Part shown: positions 1-8,075 of the stretch, piece after piece
Layout of the letters: each line of letters begins with the position of its first letter
Numbering within the stretch: the stretch's first letter is position 1
Source of the DNA: an uncultured Prevotella sp.
GTDB lineage: Bacteria; Bacteroidota; Bacteroidia; Bacteroidales; Bacteroidaceae
Direction of reading: 5' to 3'
NCBI GenBank assembly: GCA_937898715.1
Contig: CALEKA010000086.1
Location: 1 to 33,779, forward strand
Length of the DNA: 33,779 nt
Notes under the pieces: generated by a model
Seen by the model: only the letters and a program-made list of their open reading frames with translations
What the model was told of the DNA's origin: nothing
Database searches by the model: none
Translations under genes and position numbers: made by a program

Positions 1-43
1 AATCTGTATTATGTTCAATTAAGGCATAATACCACACAAAATA

Positions 44-75
44 AGCCTCCCTATTCGCAAATGAATAAGGAGGCT
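44..75. terminator. Imperfect hairpin, probable terminator
   Basis: AGCCTCCCTATTC (44-56) can pair with GAATAAGGAGGCT (63-75) around a 6-nt loop, with one mismatch. TTCAGTTTT follows on the plus strand. It could end transcription of a gene left of the window before the integrase begins. Seen directly; the role is inferred. Confidence 0.5.
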
Positions 76-109
76 ATTCAGTTTTACATCATTCTATACA
101 TTATATAAT

Positions 110-1333
110 ATGAAATACTCCATCTTATTTATGATAGGTCGGCGAAGCGAACTCCGCATGGTAGTAAGATACAAAATGCACAGAATCTTCTACAACTTAG
201 GCTATAACGTCGACAAAGAAAAGTGGAACAAAGAAACACAACGCTGCAAGCGCAATACCACACATGGCGAGAAGAAAATACCCGCAACAAGAATCAATGC
301 AGCAATACAACACTACGAAGACGAAGTAACACGCATCGCCGAAAGCTACAAAACCGACCCCACAATAGAAACCTTTAAGTCAGCAATCAGTCAAGCCCTG
401 AGAAAAGCCGAAGAAGCATTGCCACAAACAGACAACTTCTTCACCATCTACGACCAATTCATCGAAGAAGAAGAAGTGCACAGCCACTGGACACGCCCCA
501 TGTTCATCAAGATGCGCACCATAAAAACACACCTCATCGACTACGATCCCACCCTCACCTTCGACAAAATCAACCTACAATGGATGGACAACTATTGCAC
601 CTATCTACAAAGCCTCAACTTCCGCACATCCTACACAAAGAAACTCATCGACACAACCAAAATCTTCCTCAAGTGGGCAATGAGCAGAGGATATCTCAAT
701 GACCACACCTTCCTCGGCTACCGATGCAAACTCAAAGAAGTCCGGAAACGCGTCATCTACCTCACATGGGACGAACTAATGACCGTCTATCACCACGACT
801 TCTCCGGCAAAGAACACCTCGCACGCGTAAGAGACATCTTTTGCTTCTCCTGCTTCACATCTCTGCGCTATTCCGACGTCAAGAAATTAAAGAAAACAGA
901 CATCGTCAACGGCATCATCTACGTAACGACCCAAAAGACAAGCGATTCCTTAGAAATAGAGCTCAACGATTATTCCTCCACCATCCTTGCCCGCTATGCC
1001 GACAATGACTCAGATATGGCACTCCCCGTTATCTCCAATGTCAAGATGAATAAATACCTAAAAGAAATGGCAAAAGAGTGCGATTTAACCACCCCTATAA
1101 CAGAAACATACTATGAAGGAGCGACAAGAAAAGACATCGTATCCCCCAAGTGGCAGCTCATAACAACGCATTGTGGCCGTCGCACCTTCATCTGCAATGC
1201 ATTAATGATGGGAATCCCCCCCAACATCGTAATGAAGTGGACCGGTCATTCCGACTACAAGTCCATGCAGCCCTACATAGACATCGCCGATTCAGCCAAA
1301 AGAAGTGCAATGTCGCTCTTTAACAAGCAATAA
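110..1333 (+). CDS. Tyrosine recombinase / site-specific integrase (Bacteroidetes type)
   Basis: This 407-residue protein has the layout of Bacteroidetes phage or conjugative-element integrases: an N-terminal arm-binding region (about 1-75), a SAM-like core-binding domain (about 108-195) and a C-terminal catalytic domain (about 215-400). The catalytic set is complete: Arg253 in TSLRYSD, Lys276 in TTQKTSD, His354 and Arg357 in THCGRRTF, His380 in TGHSDYKS and the nucleophile Tyr389 in MQPYIDIAD. Such enzymes cut and rejoin DNA through a 3'-phosphotyrosine link to insert or excise an element. The gene points toward a tRNA-Ser gene whose 3' end lies 90 bp past the stop, a usual arrangement for elements that insert into tRNA 3' ends. 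If so, the element lies left of the window. The length is normal and nothing looks broken. The first ATG is used; no clear promoter is visible. Confidence 0.93.
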   Translation: MKYSILFMIGRRSELRMVVRYKMHRIFYNLGYNVDKEKWNKETQRCKRNTTHGEKKIPATRINAAIQHYEDEVTRIAESYKTDPTIETFKSAISQALRKAEEALPQTDNFFTIYDQFIEEEEVHSHWTRPMFIKMRTIKTHLIDYDPTLTFDKINLQWMDNYCTYLQSLNFRTSYTKKLIDTTKIFLKWAMSRGYLNDHTFLGYRCKLKEVRKRVIYLTWDELMTVYHHDFSGKEHLARVRDIFCFSCFTSLRYSDVKKLKKTDIVNGIIYVTTQKTSDSLEIELNDYSSTILARYADNDSDMALPVISNVKMNKYLKEMAKECDLTTPITETYYEGATRKDIVSPKWQLITTHCGRRTFICNALMMGIPPNIVMKWTGHSDYKSMQPYIDIADSAKRSAMSLFNKQ

Positions 1334-1351
1334 AAACAAATTTAGTCTACA

Positions 1352-1375
1352 AAAGTGTCGCGCAAAGTGTCGCGC
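1352..1375. repeat. Two adjacent 12-bp direct repeats after the integrase
   Basis: AAAGTGTCGCGC occurs twice head to tail (1352-1363, 1364-1375), 18 bp after the integrase stop. Short direct repeats next to an integrase can be arm-type binding sites for that enzyme. That role is inferred; the repeat itself is plain. Confidence 0.7.
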
Positions 1376-1390
1376 ACTATTTCATAAATA

Positions 1391-1420
1391 ATTGATAATC
1401 AACGCAAATATATTATCAAT
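1391..1420. terminator. AT-rich hairpin between integrase and tRNA-Ser
   Basis: ATTGATAAT (1391-1399) pairs perfectly with ATTATCAAT (1412-1420). It lies just past the 3' end of the minus-strand tRNA-Ser and after the plus-strand integrase, so it may serve both as terminator. The stem is AT-only apart from one G-C pair, so it is a weak example. Confidence 0.4.
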
Positions 1421-1422
1421 AG

Positions 1423-1510
1423 CGGAAAGGATAGGATTCGAACCTACGAAACCCTTTAGGGGTTTACACGCTTTCCAGGCGTGCCTCTTCAACCACTCGA
1501 GCACCTTTCC
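1423..1510 (-). tRNA. tRNA-Ser (GGA anticodon)
   Basis: On the minus strand an 88-nt cloverleaf starts GGAAAGGTGCTCGAGTGG. The acceptor stem GGAAAGG pairs with CCTTTCC, and the anticodon arm CACGC-CTGGAAA-GCGTG gives anticodon GGA (reads UCC/UCU). There is the long variable arm typical of tRNA-Ser, and a T-arm with GTTCGAATC. CCA is not encoded. The gene is intact although an integrase gene ends 90 bp from its 3' end, as expected when an element that targets a tRNA restores the 3' sequence on integration. Confidence 0.95.
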
Positions 1511-1550
1511 TTGAAGAGTTGGTTTGTTATTCCTTACGAAAGAACGGGTG

Positions 1551-1581
1551 CAAAGATAAGGAGAAGTTTCGGATGAGCAAA
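1551..1581 (-). promoter_or_regulatory. Promoter of tRNA-Ser
   Basis: On the minus strand TTTG (1578-1581) is followed after 19 bp by TATCTTTG (1551-1558), matching the Bacteroidetes -33/-7 consensus TTTG / TAnnTTTG. It lies about 41 bp upstream of the tRNA-Ser 5' end. Confidence 0.75.
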
Positions 1582-1629
1582 GGGATACTCGCGTATTTTC
1601 GCACAAAAGCCCTACTCATTTCTCCATGA

Positions 1630-1666
1630 AGCCCCACGATTACGCTCAGTGCGCAGTCGTGGGGCT
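1630..1666 (-). terminator. Terminator hairpin after the 5'-nucleotidase gene
   Basis: AGCCCCACGA (1630-1639) and TCGTGGGGCT (1657-1666) form a perfect 10-bp stem 15 bp past the stop of the minus-strand 5'-nucleotidase. No long T run follows, so termination is likely but not textbook. Confidence 0.6.
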
Positions 1667-1681
1667 ATCTTCATCAAAAGA

Positions 1682-3418
1682 TTATTTCAATAAATACTCA
1701 TCTTTGACACGTGCGGAATCAACCCACGCTTCGGGAATGAATTTCCACGTGTGTTGCGGCTGCGGGTCTATAGTACCCTGACGCTCTATACCCATCATGA
1801 GATAGTAACGGAGGTCTTTATCTGTGCTCCATACAATGCGTTTTGACAACTCGGAAACGGGAATACCTGCACCCTTCGTAAGCAAGTCGCCGCCGCCATT
1901 GCCGCGATACGAACTGAGTGCACAGCGATACGTCTTATTGAGCGAGAATGGCTTACCATCTGCCATTTGCGTAATTGTGACTTTCGATCCAGCGGGCTTG
2001 GTCACATCGACCACATAATGGATACCCATAGCCGAATCGAAATTATAGCATGGATTTTGCAGGCGTTGCCAAGCGTTGGTCAGTTGCTGAGCATCGGGAC
2101 GGAACAAAAGCAAATGATCGGTGCTACTCTCCATTTGGTTTGTCCACAGAGCATAGGAATATTCCAGATAATCTTTTACTTCCTTACCCGTAAGATTCAT
2201 CACGTAGAGCTGATTTTCATAACGATAGAGATTAAACATATCACTCACACGTATATCTCCCTGGGGCACCACCGCATCGAGTGCCAACGGAGCTGCAAAG
2301 GATATGTCTGCCCCTGAGATGGAGAGTTGCATCTGATGGATAAAATCAATAAATGCCGACGACCCAAATAATGCTGGTATGCTCTGCATAGCATGCTTGC
2401 TATGGCCTATTACCTTTGAGGTAAAAGCCTTCACCTTTTCGTATTGCTGAGAAAAATGGCGTATATAGGCAGTGTCGGGTTGCAGGCTGTCAATGTTCAC
2501 TATTCTGCCCTGTGTATGTTTCTTTACCACCTTTCGTCCCTTAAACGTTACTACCATGTTGGCTCTCGCTACAGCTTCTGCATGAGCTGCAGGATTGAGC
2601 ACCCATACGGTATCGCCATCTGTATTAACCACCTGCTGGCAAGCCTGTCGATGGTCATGTCCACAAAACACCACGTCAAATCCTGGCACTTGCTGAGCCA
2701 CGGCCACTGCACCATCTTCACACCCATCGGTGTAAGACTCTGGATGTCCTACGCCCGAGTGGAATAGTCCTACGACGACGTCGGCCTCTCTCTGCATCTC
2801 AGGCATATACTTGCGTGCAGTAGCGACGAGGTCGTCAAACTGCAAGCCTGTCCATAGATTGCGCGGCAACCATTTGGGAATGCACGGCGTAATCATTCCG
2901 AGCACGGCAATCTTTACGCCTTGACGTTCGATAATGGTATAAGGTTTCCAATAAGGCTTATCGTCGGCAGTATTAATTACGTTGGCTCCCAACATGGGGA
3001 AGTTGCATTGTTTCACCCACCGGTCGTAGACAGCATGTCCCGTTTCCACATCGTGATTGCCCACGGTGGCAGCATCATACTTCATATAATTTAGTACATC
3101 GGCAGTAAGATGCGTGCTAAGCGTATCAATATAATTATAGTAATATGCTGAGGGTTGGCCCTGAAGTATATCCCCATTGTCGAGCAGAACTATGCCCTTG
3201 CTCTCACGACGACCGCCGCGAAGTTGTTTCATGTAAGCACTAATACGAGCCATGCTTCCCTTGCCCGGACGACCATTGATAAAGTCATAAGGGAAGTAAT
3301 TGCCATGCACATCGGTGGTCTCTATCAGTGTGAGTTTCACTTTTCTCACCTGCGCTTGCATGCCCCACACTGGCAAAAGGACAAAAGCCATGAGTCCCAA
3401 TATTCGTTGATATAACAT
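1682..3418 (-). CDS. Bifunctional metallophosphatase/5'-nucleotidase (UshA/CpdB-like), exported
   Basis: This 578-residue protein begins with a signal peptide (about 1-22, cleavage near AQ). An N-terminal calcineurin-like metallophosphoesterase domain follows (about 26-300), with the metal-binding motifs TTDVHGN, DNGDILQG, VGNHDVETG, GLFHSG and FCGHDHRQ. A C-terminal 5'-nucleotidase domain (about 330-560) carries the YRCALSSYRGNGGGD substrate-loop region. Family members remove phosphate from nucleoside monophosphates or 2',3'-cyclic nucleotides in the periplasm so that nucleosides can be taken up. It lies 11 bp behind folA on the same strand and probably shares its transcript, putting nucleotide salvage beside thymidylate/folate metabolism. 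The exact substrate cannot be told from sequence. Confidence 0.93.
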   Translation of the reverse strand: MLYQRILGLMAFVLLPVWGMQAQVRKVKLTLIETTDVHGNYFPYDFINGRPGKGSMARISAYMKQLRGGRRESKGIVLLDNGDILQGQPSAYYYNYIDTLSTHLTADVLNYMKYDAATVGNHDVETGHAVYDRWVKQCNFPMLGANVINTADDKPYWKPYTIIERQGVKIAVLGMITPCIPKWLPRNLWTGLQFDDLVATARKYMPEMQREADVVVGLFHSGVGHPESYTDGCEDGAVAVAQQVPGFDVVFCGHDHRQACQQVVNTDGDTVWVLNPAAHAEAVARANMVVTFKGRKVVKKHTQGRIVNIDSLQPDTAYIRHFSQQYEKVKAFTSKVIGHSKHAMQSIPALFGSSAFIDFIHQMQLSISGADISFAAPLALDAVVPQGDIRVSDMFNLYRYENQLYVMNLTGKEVKDYLEYSYALWTNQMESSTDHLLLFRPDAQQLTNAWQRLQNPCYNFDSAMGIHYVVDVTKPAGSKVTITQMADGKPFSLNKTYRCALSSYRGNGGGDLLTKGAGIPVSELSKRIVWSTDKDLRYYLMMGIERQGTIDPQPQHTWKFIPEAWVDSARVKDEYLLK

Positions 3419-3429
3419 AGAGTTAGAAT

Positions 3430-3921
3430 TTATTTACGACGATAGTTTACAAATCTGTATGCGATGAGGTTCTTCTCATCAGGCTCATGGTATTCATCGC
3501 TCTCTATAGTCCACTCCGACTCATCGAATGGAGGGAAGAAGGTATCCGCCTCATCAGGAGTAGCTTCTATATGAGTCAAGCATAGGCGTTGAGCCAAGGG
3601 TAGTGCTGCAGCGTATACACTTTCTCCGCCAATGATGTAGACCTCTTCGTCTGCCAGGCAAGCCTGAATGGCATCTTCAAAGCTATGAAATACCTCTATG
3701 TTGGGAGCGGAAAAGTCCTGCTGACGAGTGATTACCACATTTCGGCGATTGGGCAGAGCGCCCTTGGGAAGCGACTCAAACGTCTTGCGCCCCATAATGA
3801 TGGTATGGCCTGTTGTGAGATTCTTGAAATGCTTAAGGTCGGCTGGCAAATAGTATAGCAGACCGCCTTTGTTGCCTATGGCACGATTAGCAGCGAGAGC
3901 ACAAATAATAGAGAGTGTCAT
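3430..3921 (-). CDS. folA: Dihydrofolate reductase
   Basis: This 163-residue protein reduces dihydrofolate to tetrahydrofolate with NADPH. It opens MTLSIICALAANRAIGN and has the folate-site segment LPADLKHFK with catalytic acid Asp28, the NADPH motif GHTIIMGRKTFESLP, and IIGGESVYAAAL. The open frame extends further upstream, but the ATG at 3921 gives the canonical N-terminus and lies about 37 nt past a predicted start site, whereas a longer form would run through the promoter. The usual Trp before the LPxD motif (E. coli Trp22) is Tyr23 here. The gene is divergent from thyA, whose product makes its substrate, with 103 bp between the starts, and it leads an operon with the 5'-nucleotidase gene. 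Confidence 0.96.
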   Translation of the reverse strand: MTLSIICALAANRAIGNKGGLLYYLPADLKHFKNLTTGHTIIMGRKTFESLPKGALPNRRNVVITRQQDFSAPNIEVFHSFEDAIQACLADEEVYIIGGESVYAAALPLAQRLCLTHIEATPDEADTFFPPFDESEWTIESDEYHEPDEKNLIAYRFVNYRRK

Positions 3922-3965
3922 ATGATGATTATAAAAAATAGGCGTGTTTCTTTCAGTTTCAGCTG

Positions 3966-3973
3966 CAAAGGTA
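3966..3973 (-). promoter_or_regulatory. Probable -7 element of folA promoter
   Basis: TACCTTTG on the minus strand matches TAnnTTTG and lies 45 bp upstream of the folA start. A -33 TTTG at the right distance is not obvious, so only the -7 box is called. Confidence 0.5.
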
Positions 3974-3996
3974 GTGCTTATCAGCCGATATTGTTG

Positions 3997-4004
3997 TAAA
4001 TTTG
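3997..4004 (+). promoter_or_regulatory. Probable -7 element of thyA promoter
   Basis: TAAATTTG matches TAnnTTTG and lies 20 bp before the thyA start. The upstream footprint would overlap the folA -7 box on the opposite strand, so the divergent promoters may interfere. No clear -33 box is seen. Confidence 0.45.
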
Positions 4005-4024
4005 CCTTGAAAATCCTGCTACAT

Positions 4025-4819
4025 ATGAAACAATACCTCGACTTGCTGCAGCGCATACTCGACGAAGGTGTGGTCAAAGGCGACCGCACAGGCACGGGCA
4101 CGAAGAGTATCTTCGGCCACCAAATGCGCTTCAACTTGGAAGATGGATTTCCGCTTATCACAACGAAGAAGCTCCATCTGAAGTCTATCATACACGAACT
4201 TTTGTGGTTTCTCCACGGCGACACGAACGTGCACTATCTGCAAGAGAATGGTGTGCGCATCTGGAACGAATGGGCTGATGAGAATGGCGACCTTGGGCAC
4301 ATCTACGGCTATCAATGGCGCTCTTGGCCCGACTACAACGGCGGTCACATTGATCAAATTAAGGAAGTCGTACGACAATTGAAAGAAGATCCTAACTCGC
4401 GCCGTATCATCGTTTCAGCATGGAACGTGGCAGATCTTGACAAGATGAACCTTCCTCCGTGCCACTTGCTGTTTCAGTTTTACGTGGCTGATGGGCGGCT
4501 TTCGCTGCAACTCTACCAGCGATCGGCCGATACCTTTTTGGGCGTTCCGTTCAATATAGCCAGCTACGCACTTCTGCTACAGATGATGGCACAGGTCACA
4601 GGGCTCAAGGCTGGCGACTTCGTACATACCACAGGCGACACTCATCTCTACCTCAATCATTTGGAGCAAGCCCAGTTGCAACTCACTCGCGAACCGCGCC
4701 CGCTTCCCCGCATGACTCTCAATCCAGATGTGAAGAGCATCTTCGACTTCAAATACGAGGACTTCAAGCTTGAAGGTTACGATCCTTGGCCACACATCGC
4801 TGCTAAAGTATCGGTATAA
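4025..4819 (+). CDS. thyA: Thymidylate synthase
   Basis: ThyA methylates dUMP to dTMP using methylene-tetrahydrofolate and releases dihydrofolate, the substrate of the divergently encoded FolA. From the ATG at 4025 the protein is 264 residues, the same length as E. coli ThyA, and the catalytic cysteine falls at residue 146 (NLPPCHLLFQF). Other family motifs are DRTGTGTKS near the start, RIIVSAWNVADLDKM, and QRSADTFLGVPFNIASYA (dUMP binding). The frame is open further upstream, but that extension runs into the folA promoter region. The frame ends in the conserved aliphatic tail KVSV. Confidence 0.97.
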   Translation: MKQYLDLLQRILDEGVVKGDRTGTGTKSIFGHQMRFNLEDGFPLITTKKLHLKSIIHELLWFLHGDTNVHYLQENGVRIWNEWADENGDLGHIYGYQWRSWPDYNGGHIDQIKEVVRQLKEDPNSRRIIVSAWNVADLDKMNLPPCHLLFQFYVADGRLSLQLYQRSADTFLGVPFNIASYALLLQMMAQVTGLKAGDFVHTTGDTHLYLNHLEQAQLQLTREPRPLPRMTLNPDVKSIFDFKYEDFKLEGYDPWPHIAAKVSV

Positions 4820-4886
4820 AGCTCCAACGCCCTCTCTTTATCTACAACTCTAACTCGATTCCTGCTTTTCCTCTTAATATATATTC

Positions 4887-6266
4887 ATGCCGCTACCACA
4901 AGCCTTTTGCAACGAGATTACTCAACTCCTCGGCGCCGACGAGGGCAAACGCCTTCTTGATGCGCTACTCCATACAGCACCCTCGGTGAGTGTGCGTCTG
5001 AACCCACGCAAGGGTGGAAGCATGCCTACAGAAGGAGCTACCTCTGTGCCTTGGTGCGAAGAGGGATGGTATCTCAAGGAGCGTCCGCAGTTCACTTACG
5101 ATCCGCTGCTGCATGCAGGGTGCTATTACGTGCAGGAGGCAGCATCTATGTTTGTAGAGCAAGCGTATCGACAAATTGAGCGCGACTTCCATCCCCACCG
5201 ACTGCTCGACCTCTGTGCAGCACCTGGTGGCAAGAGCACACTCTGGCGTAGTCTTATGAGTGATGGCGACCTTCTCGTAGCAAACGAGCCCATCCGACAG
5301 CGCGCGCAGATCCTATCCGAGAATCTCACAAAGTGGGGACACCCCGACGTCGTGTGCACCTCATCCTATCCAGAAGAGTTTGCACCACTTGCCAGTTTCT
5401 TCGACGTGATAGCAGCAGACGTACCATGCTCCGGTGAAGGAATGTTTCGTAAGGACGAGGGGGCTATCGAGGAATGGTCGCCCGAGGCGGTCGAAGCCTG
5501 TGCTGCTCGACAGTGGCAGATCATCGAGAGCGTATGGCCAGCTTTGCGTCAGGGAGGATATTTGGTCTACAGCACCTGTACGTATAATCGCCTTGAAGAC
5601 GAAGACATGGTGCACCGCATCTGCCAAGAGTTGGGAGCAGAAATCGTCGAAATTCCCATACGCTCTGAATGGAATATCGCTGGCGACAACACCCGTCGCA
5701 ACCTCCCCGTATACCATTTCTATCCACACCGCACACAGGGTGAAGGCTTGTTCCTTGCCCTGCTTCGCAAGACCTCCGAAGCGCCCATCGCGAAAGAGAA
5801 AAGGAAGGACAAAAAGCGCCGAAACCAGTCCTCTGCTTCGGCTATCAAGGGCGGTGCAAAAATGGCGGAATGGATAAAAGGCAGCGAGGCATTCAAACTG
5901 CTTTGTCCCGACGAAAACCACATTATCGCCGTGCGTCAATCGCTTGCCGACGACGTGCTGAAAGTTTCCTCCACCGTGCGCACGCTCACAGCAGGTGTGC
6001 TCCTCGTTGAAGAAAAGGGCAAAAAGCTCATTCCTCAGCACGCACTCGCCCTTTCGCTCCTATGCTCTGAAACGGCATTTCCACGTACAGATCTATCACT
6101 CGAAGAAGCACTTTCCTATCTTCGTCGCGAATCGCTCGTACTCTCCTCTGATGTGCCACGCGGCTATGTCGTAGCATGCTATCAAGGACATGCGCTCGGC
6201 TTTCTCAACAACCTGGGCTCGCGTGCCAACAACCTCTACCCACAAGAATGGCGCATACGCAACTAA
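4887..6266 (+). CDS. RsmF-like rRNA (cytosine-C5) methyltransferase, NOL1/NOP2/Sun family
   Basis: This 459-residue protein has a Rossmann methyltransferase domain with the SAM motif LCAAPGGKSTLW (about 109-120). The two cysteines of the m5C mechanism are present: Cys181 in DVPCSGEGMFRKD and Cys231 in YSTCTYNRLEDED. After a basic linker (about 300-316, rich in Lys/Arg) comes a C-terminal domain (about 330-459) like that of RsmF, ending GHALGFLNNLGSRANNLYPQEWRIRN. RsmF methylates a cytosine in 16S rRNA; the same site here is inferred from family likeness. It lies 67 bp after thyA on the same strand with no clear terminator between them. Confidence 0.92.
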   Translation: MPLPQAFCNEITQLLGADEGKRLLDALLHTAPSVSVRLNPRKGGSMPTEGATSVPWCEEGWYLKERPQFTYDPLLHAGCYYVQEAASMFVEQAYRQIERDFHPHRLLDLCAAPGGKSTLWRSLMSDGDLLVANEPIRQRAQILSENLTKWGHPDVVCTSSYPEEFAPLASFFDVIAADVPCSGEGMFRKDEGAIEEWSPEAVEACAARQWQIIESVWPALRQGGYLVYSTCTYNRLEDEDMVHRICQELGAEIVEIPIRSEWNIAGDNTRRNLPVYHFYPHRTQGEGLFLALLRKTSEAPIAKEKRKDKKRRNQSSASAIKGGAKMAEWIKGSEAFKLLCPDENHIIAVRQSLADDVLKVSSTVRTLTAGVLLVEEKGKKLIPQHALALSLLCSETAFPRTDLSLEEALSYLRRESLVLSSDVPRGYVVACYQGHALGFLNNLGSRANNLYPQEWRIRN

Positions 6267-6347
6267 ACCACACTTTTCGCCCCCAAAGCGAGACAACCTT
6301 TCACACCGCAACAAGATCTCTTCCAACTTGCTAAAATTTTTCACCAC

Positions 6348-8048
6348 ATGAAAATTTCTCTTTTGAAGTGCCTATATTTTGTTCTATTTCTCGCATTATT
6401 TTCTTCAAAGGCGCATGCTGTCGAAGAAAAGCGTAATTTTACACTCGTTATCGACGCTGGCCACGGCGGACACGATGCTGGAGCCGTAGGAGCCTATTCA
6501 AAAGAGAAGACTATCAACCTCAACGTAGCATTGGCTTTCGGCCGCTTGGTAGAAGAGAATTGTTCCGATGTCAAGGTGATCTACACCCGTCGCACCGACG
6601 TGTTCATCCCCCTGCAACGACGTGCCGACATTGCCAACAACAATAAGGCCGACCTTTTCATATCAATCCACACGAATGCATTGCCCAACGGCCGCATAGC
6701 CTATGGTTCAGAGACCTACTCATTAGGTATGGCTCGTGCTGGGGCCAATTTAGCGGTTGCCAAACGAGAAAACTCTGTGATTACACTCGAGAGCGACTAT
6801 AAACGTACTTATCAGGGCTTCGACCCCAACAAGGCGGAGAGCTACGTTATCTTCGAGATTATGCAGGATAAGTATATGAAGCAGAGCGTCGACCTGGCTA
6901 GCTGCATACAGCGCCAATATACTGCTGCAGGGCGTCCCAACAAGGGCGTACATCAAGCTGGATTCTTGGTTCTGCGCAACACTTCCATGCCATCTGTCCT
7001 CACGGAGTTGGGCTTCATTACCACCCCGGCAGAGGAAGCTTACCTCAATTCGCAACAAGGCATTTCCGAACTGAGCCGTAGCATCTACAACGGCTTCCTA
7101 TCCTATCGCCGCATGCACGAGAAAGCCGCCCACGACATTCCCGCCAATCTGCCAATCACCACGCATACAAGCCCTACGCAGCAAACAGCTTCCATCCCTT
7201 CGCAAAGCACTGCAAATGCTCAGCAGTCCTTGCCATCGACCACGCCTGTGCCTGCTACATCCTCCGATGAAGTTGCCGTAGTACCCGTAGCAGTAGTGCC
7301 CACCTCGCAGATAACAAAAGGTGATAGCAGGAATAAGCAAGAAATCAAGGATGATAAGCAAGATGCAACACTCGTTGCCGCTCCCAAGGCCATGCCTAAA
7401 GCTGCAGAGAAGCCTAAAGCTGCAGAGAAGCCTACATCGCAGACTAAAGACAGATCTGTAGAGAAACCTAAAGCAAAAGTTGTGGAAAAATCTGCAACCA
7501 AACCTACAGAACGTAAGGACTCACGAGCCTCCAACAAAGACAAGACTGCGACAGAGAAAACGCAAACGTCAAAGGCCGACAAAAACAAAACCACCGCCAA
7601 CAAGAAAGCTGAGACAGATAAGAAGAAGGCCGAGACGAATAGTAAGAAGACTTCTGCAAGCAAGGACAAAGTCTCTGCAAGCAAAGACAAGGTCTCAGCA
7701 AGCAAAGATAAAACCACAGATAACAAAAGCAAAACGACAGACAATAAGAAGAAAACGAACACTGCTTCTATCAAGAAATCTTCTGTGACCTATCGCATAC
7801 AAGTGGGAGCCGGTAAAACTGAGATTCCTACCACCGATGCACAATTTAAAGGACTGAGCGTGAGTCGCGTAAAAGAAGGAAGTATGTATAAGTACTTCTA
7901 CGGAAGCTATTCTTCATATGCCGAAGCACAAAAAGCACTCCGCACAGCCAAAGCCAAGCTCAGCAGCGCCTATATTGTGGCCTACGTCAATGGGAAAGCC
8001 ACTTCTGTAGCTGAAGCCAAGGCTAAAGAGCAAGAAAACAAAAAGTGA
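6348..8048 (+). CDS. N-acetylmuramoyl-L-alanine amidase (Amidase_3) with Lys-rich linker and SPOR domain
   Basis: This 566-residue exported protein starts with a signal peptide (1-24, cleavage after AHA). Its zinc amidase domain (about 30-255) holds ligands His39 in DAGHGGHDAG, an early Glu (Glu53, KEKTINL) and His108 in SIHTNA, and the catalytic Glu220 in VLTELGF. It cuts the amide between MurNAc and the stem peptide, usually during daughter-cell separation. Residues about 260-475 are a low-complexity Pro/Ala then Lys/Thr/Asp-rich linker with short repeats (KAAEKP twice, SASKDKV three times). A SPOR domain (about 480-555, from TYRIQVGAG) should bind denuded glycan at the septum. The gene is 27 bp before an MCE gene and probably co-transcribed. 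The repeats may vary between strains. Confidence 0.95.
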   Translation: MKISLLKCLYFVLFLALFSSKAHAVEEKRNFTLVIDAGHGGHDAGAVGAYSKEKTINLNVALAFGRLVEENCSDVKVIYTRRTDVFIPLQRRADIANNNKADLFISIHTNALPNGRIAYGSETYSLGMARAGANLAVAKRENSVITLESDYKRTYQGFDPNKAESYVIFEIMQDKYMKQSVDLASCIQRQYTAAGRPNKGVHQAGFLVLRNTSMPSVLTELGFITTPAEEAYLNSQQGISELSRSIYNGFLSYRRMHEKAAHDIPANLPITTHTSPTQQTASIPSQSTANAQQSLPSTTPVPATSSDEVAVVPVAVVPTSQITKGDSRNKQEIKDDKQDATLVAAPKAMPKAAEKPKAAEKPTSQTKDRSVEKPKAKVVEKSATKPTERKDSRASNKDKTATEKTQTSKADKNKTTANKKAETDKKKAETNSKKTSASKDKVSASKDKVSASKDKTTDNKSKTTDNKKKTNTASIKKSSVTYRIQVGAGKTEIPTTDAQFKGLSVSRVKEGSMYKYFYGSYSSYAEAQKALRTAKAKLSSAYIVAYVNGKATSVAEAKAKEQENKK

Positions 8049-8075
8049 CACACTTACCTCCAACATCTACTGATA

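Noticed and set aside
3922..4224. 101-codon N-terminal extension of dihydrofolate reductase
   Set aside because: It would run through the divergent promoter region and the start of thyA; the ATG at 3921 gives the canonical DHFR start.
4820..4886. Riboswitch or leader element before the methyltransferase gene
   Set aside because: Only 67 bp, with no paired structure or known motif visible.
7220..7774. 184-codon minus-strand hydrophobic frame rich in Leu and Ser
   Set aside because: It is the antisense image of the Lys/Ala-rich amidase linker and not a membrane protein gene.
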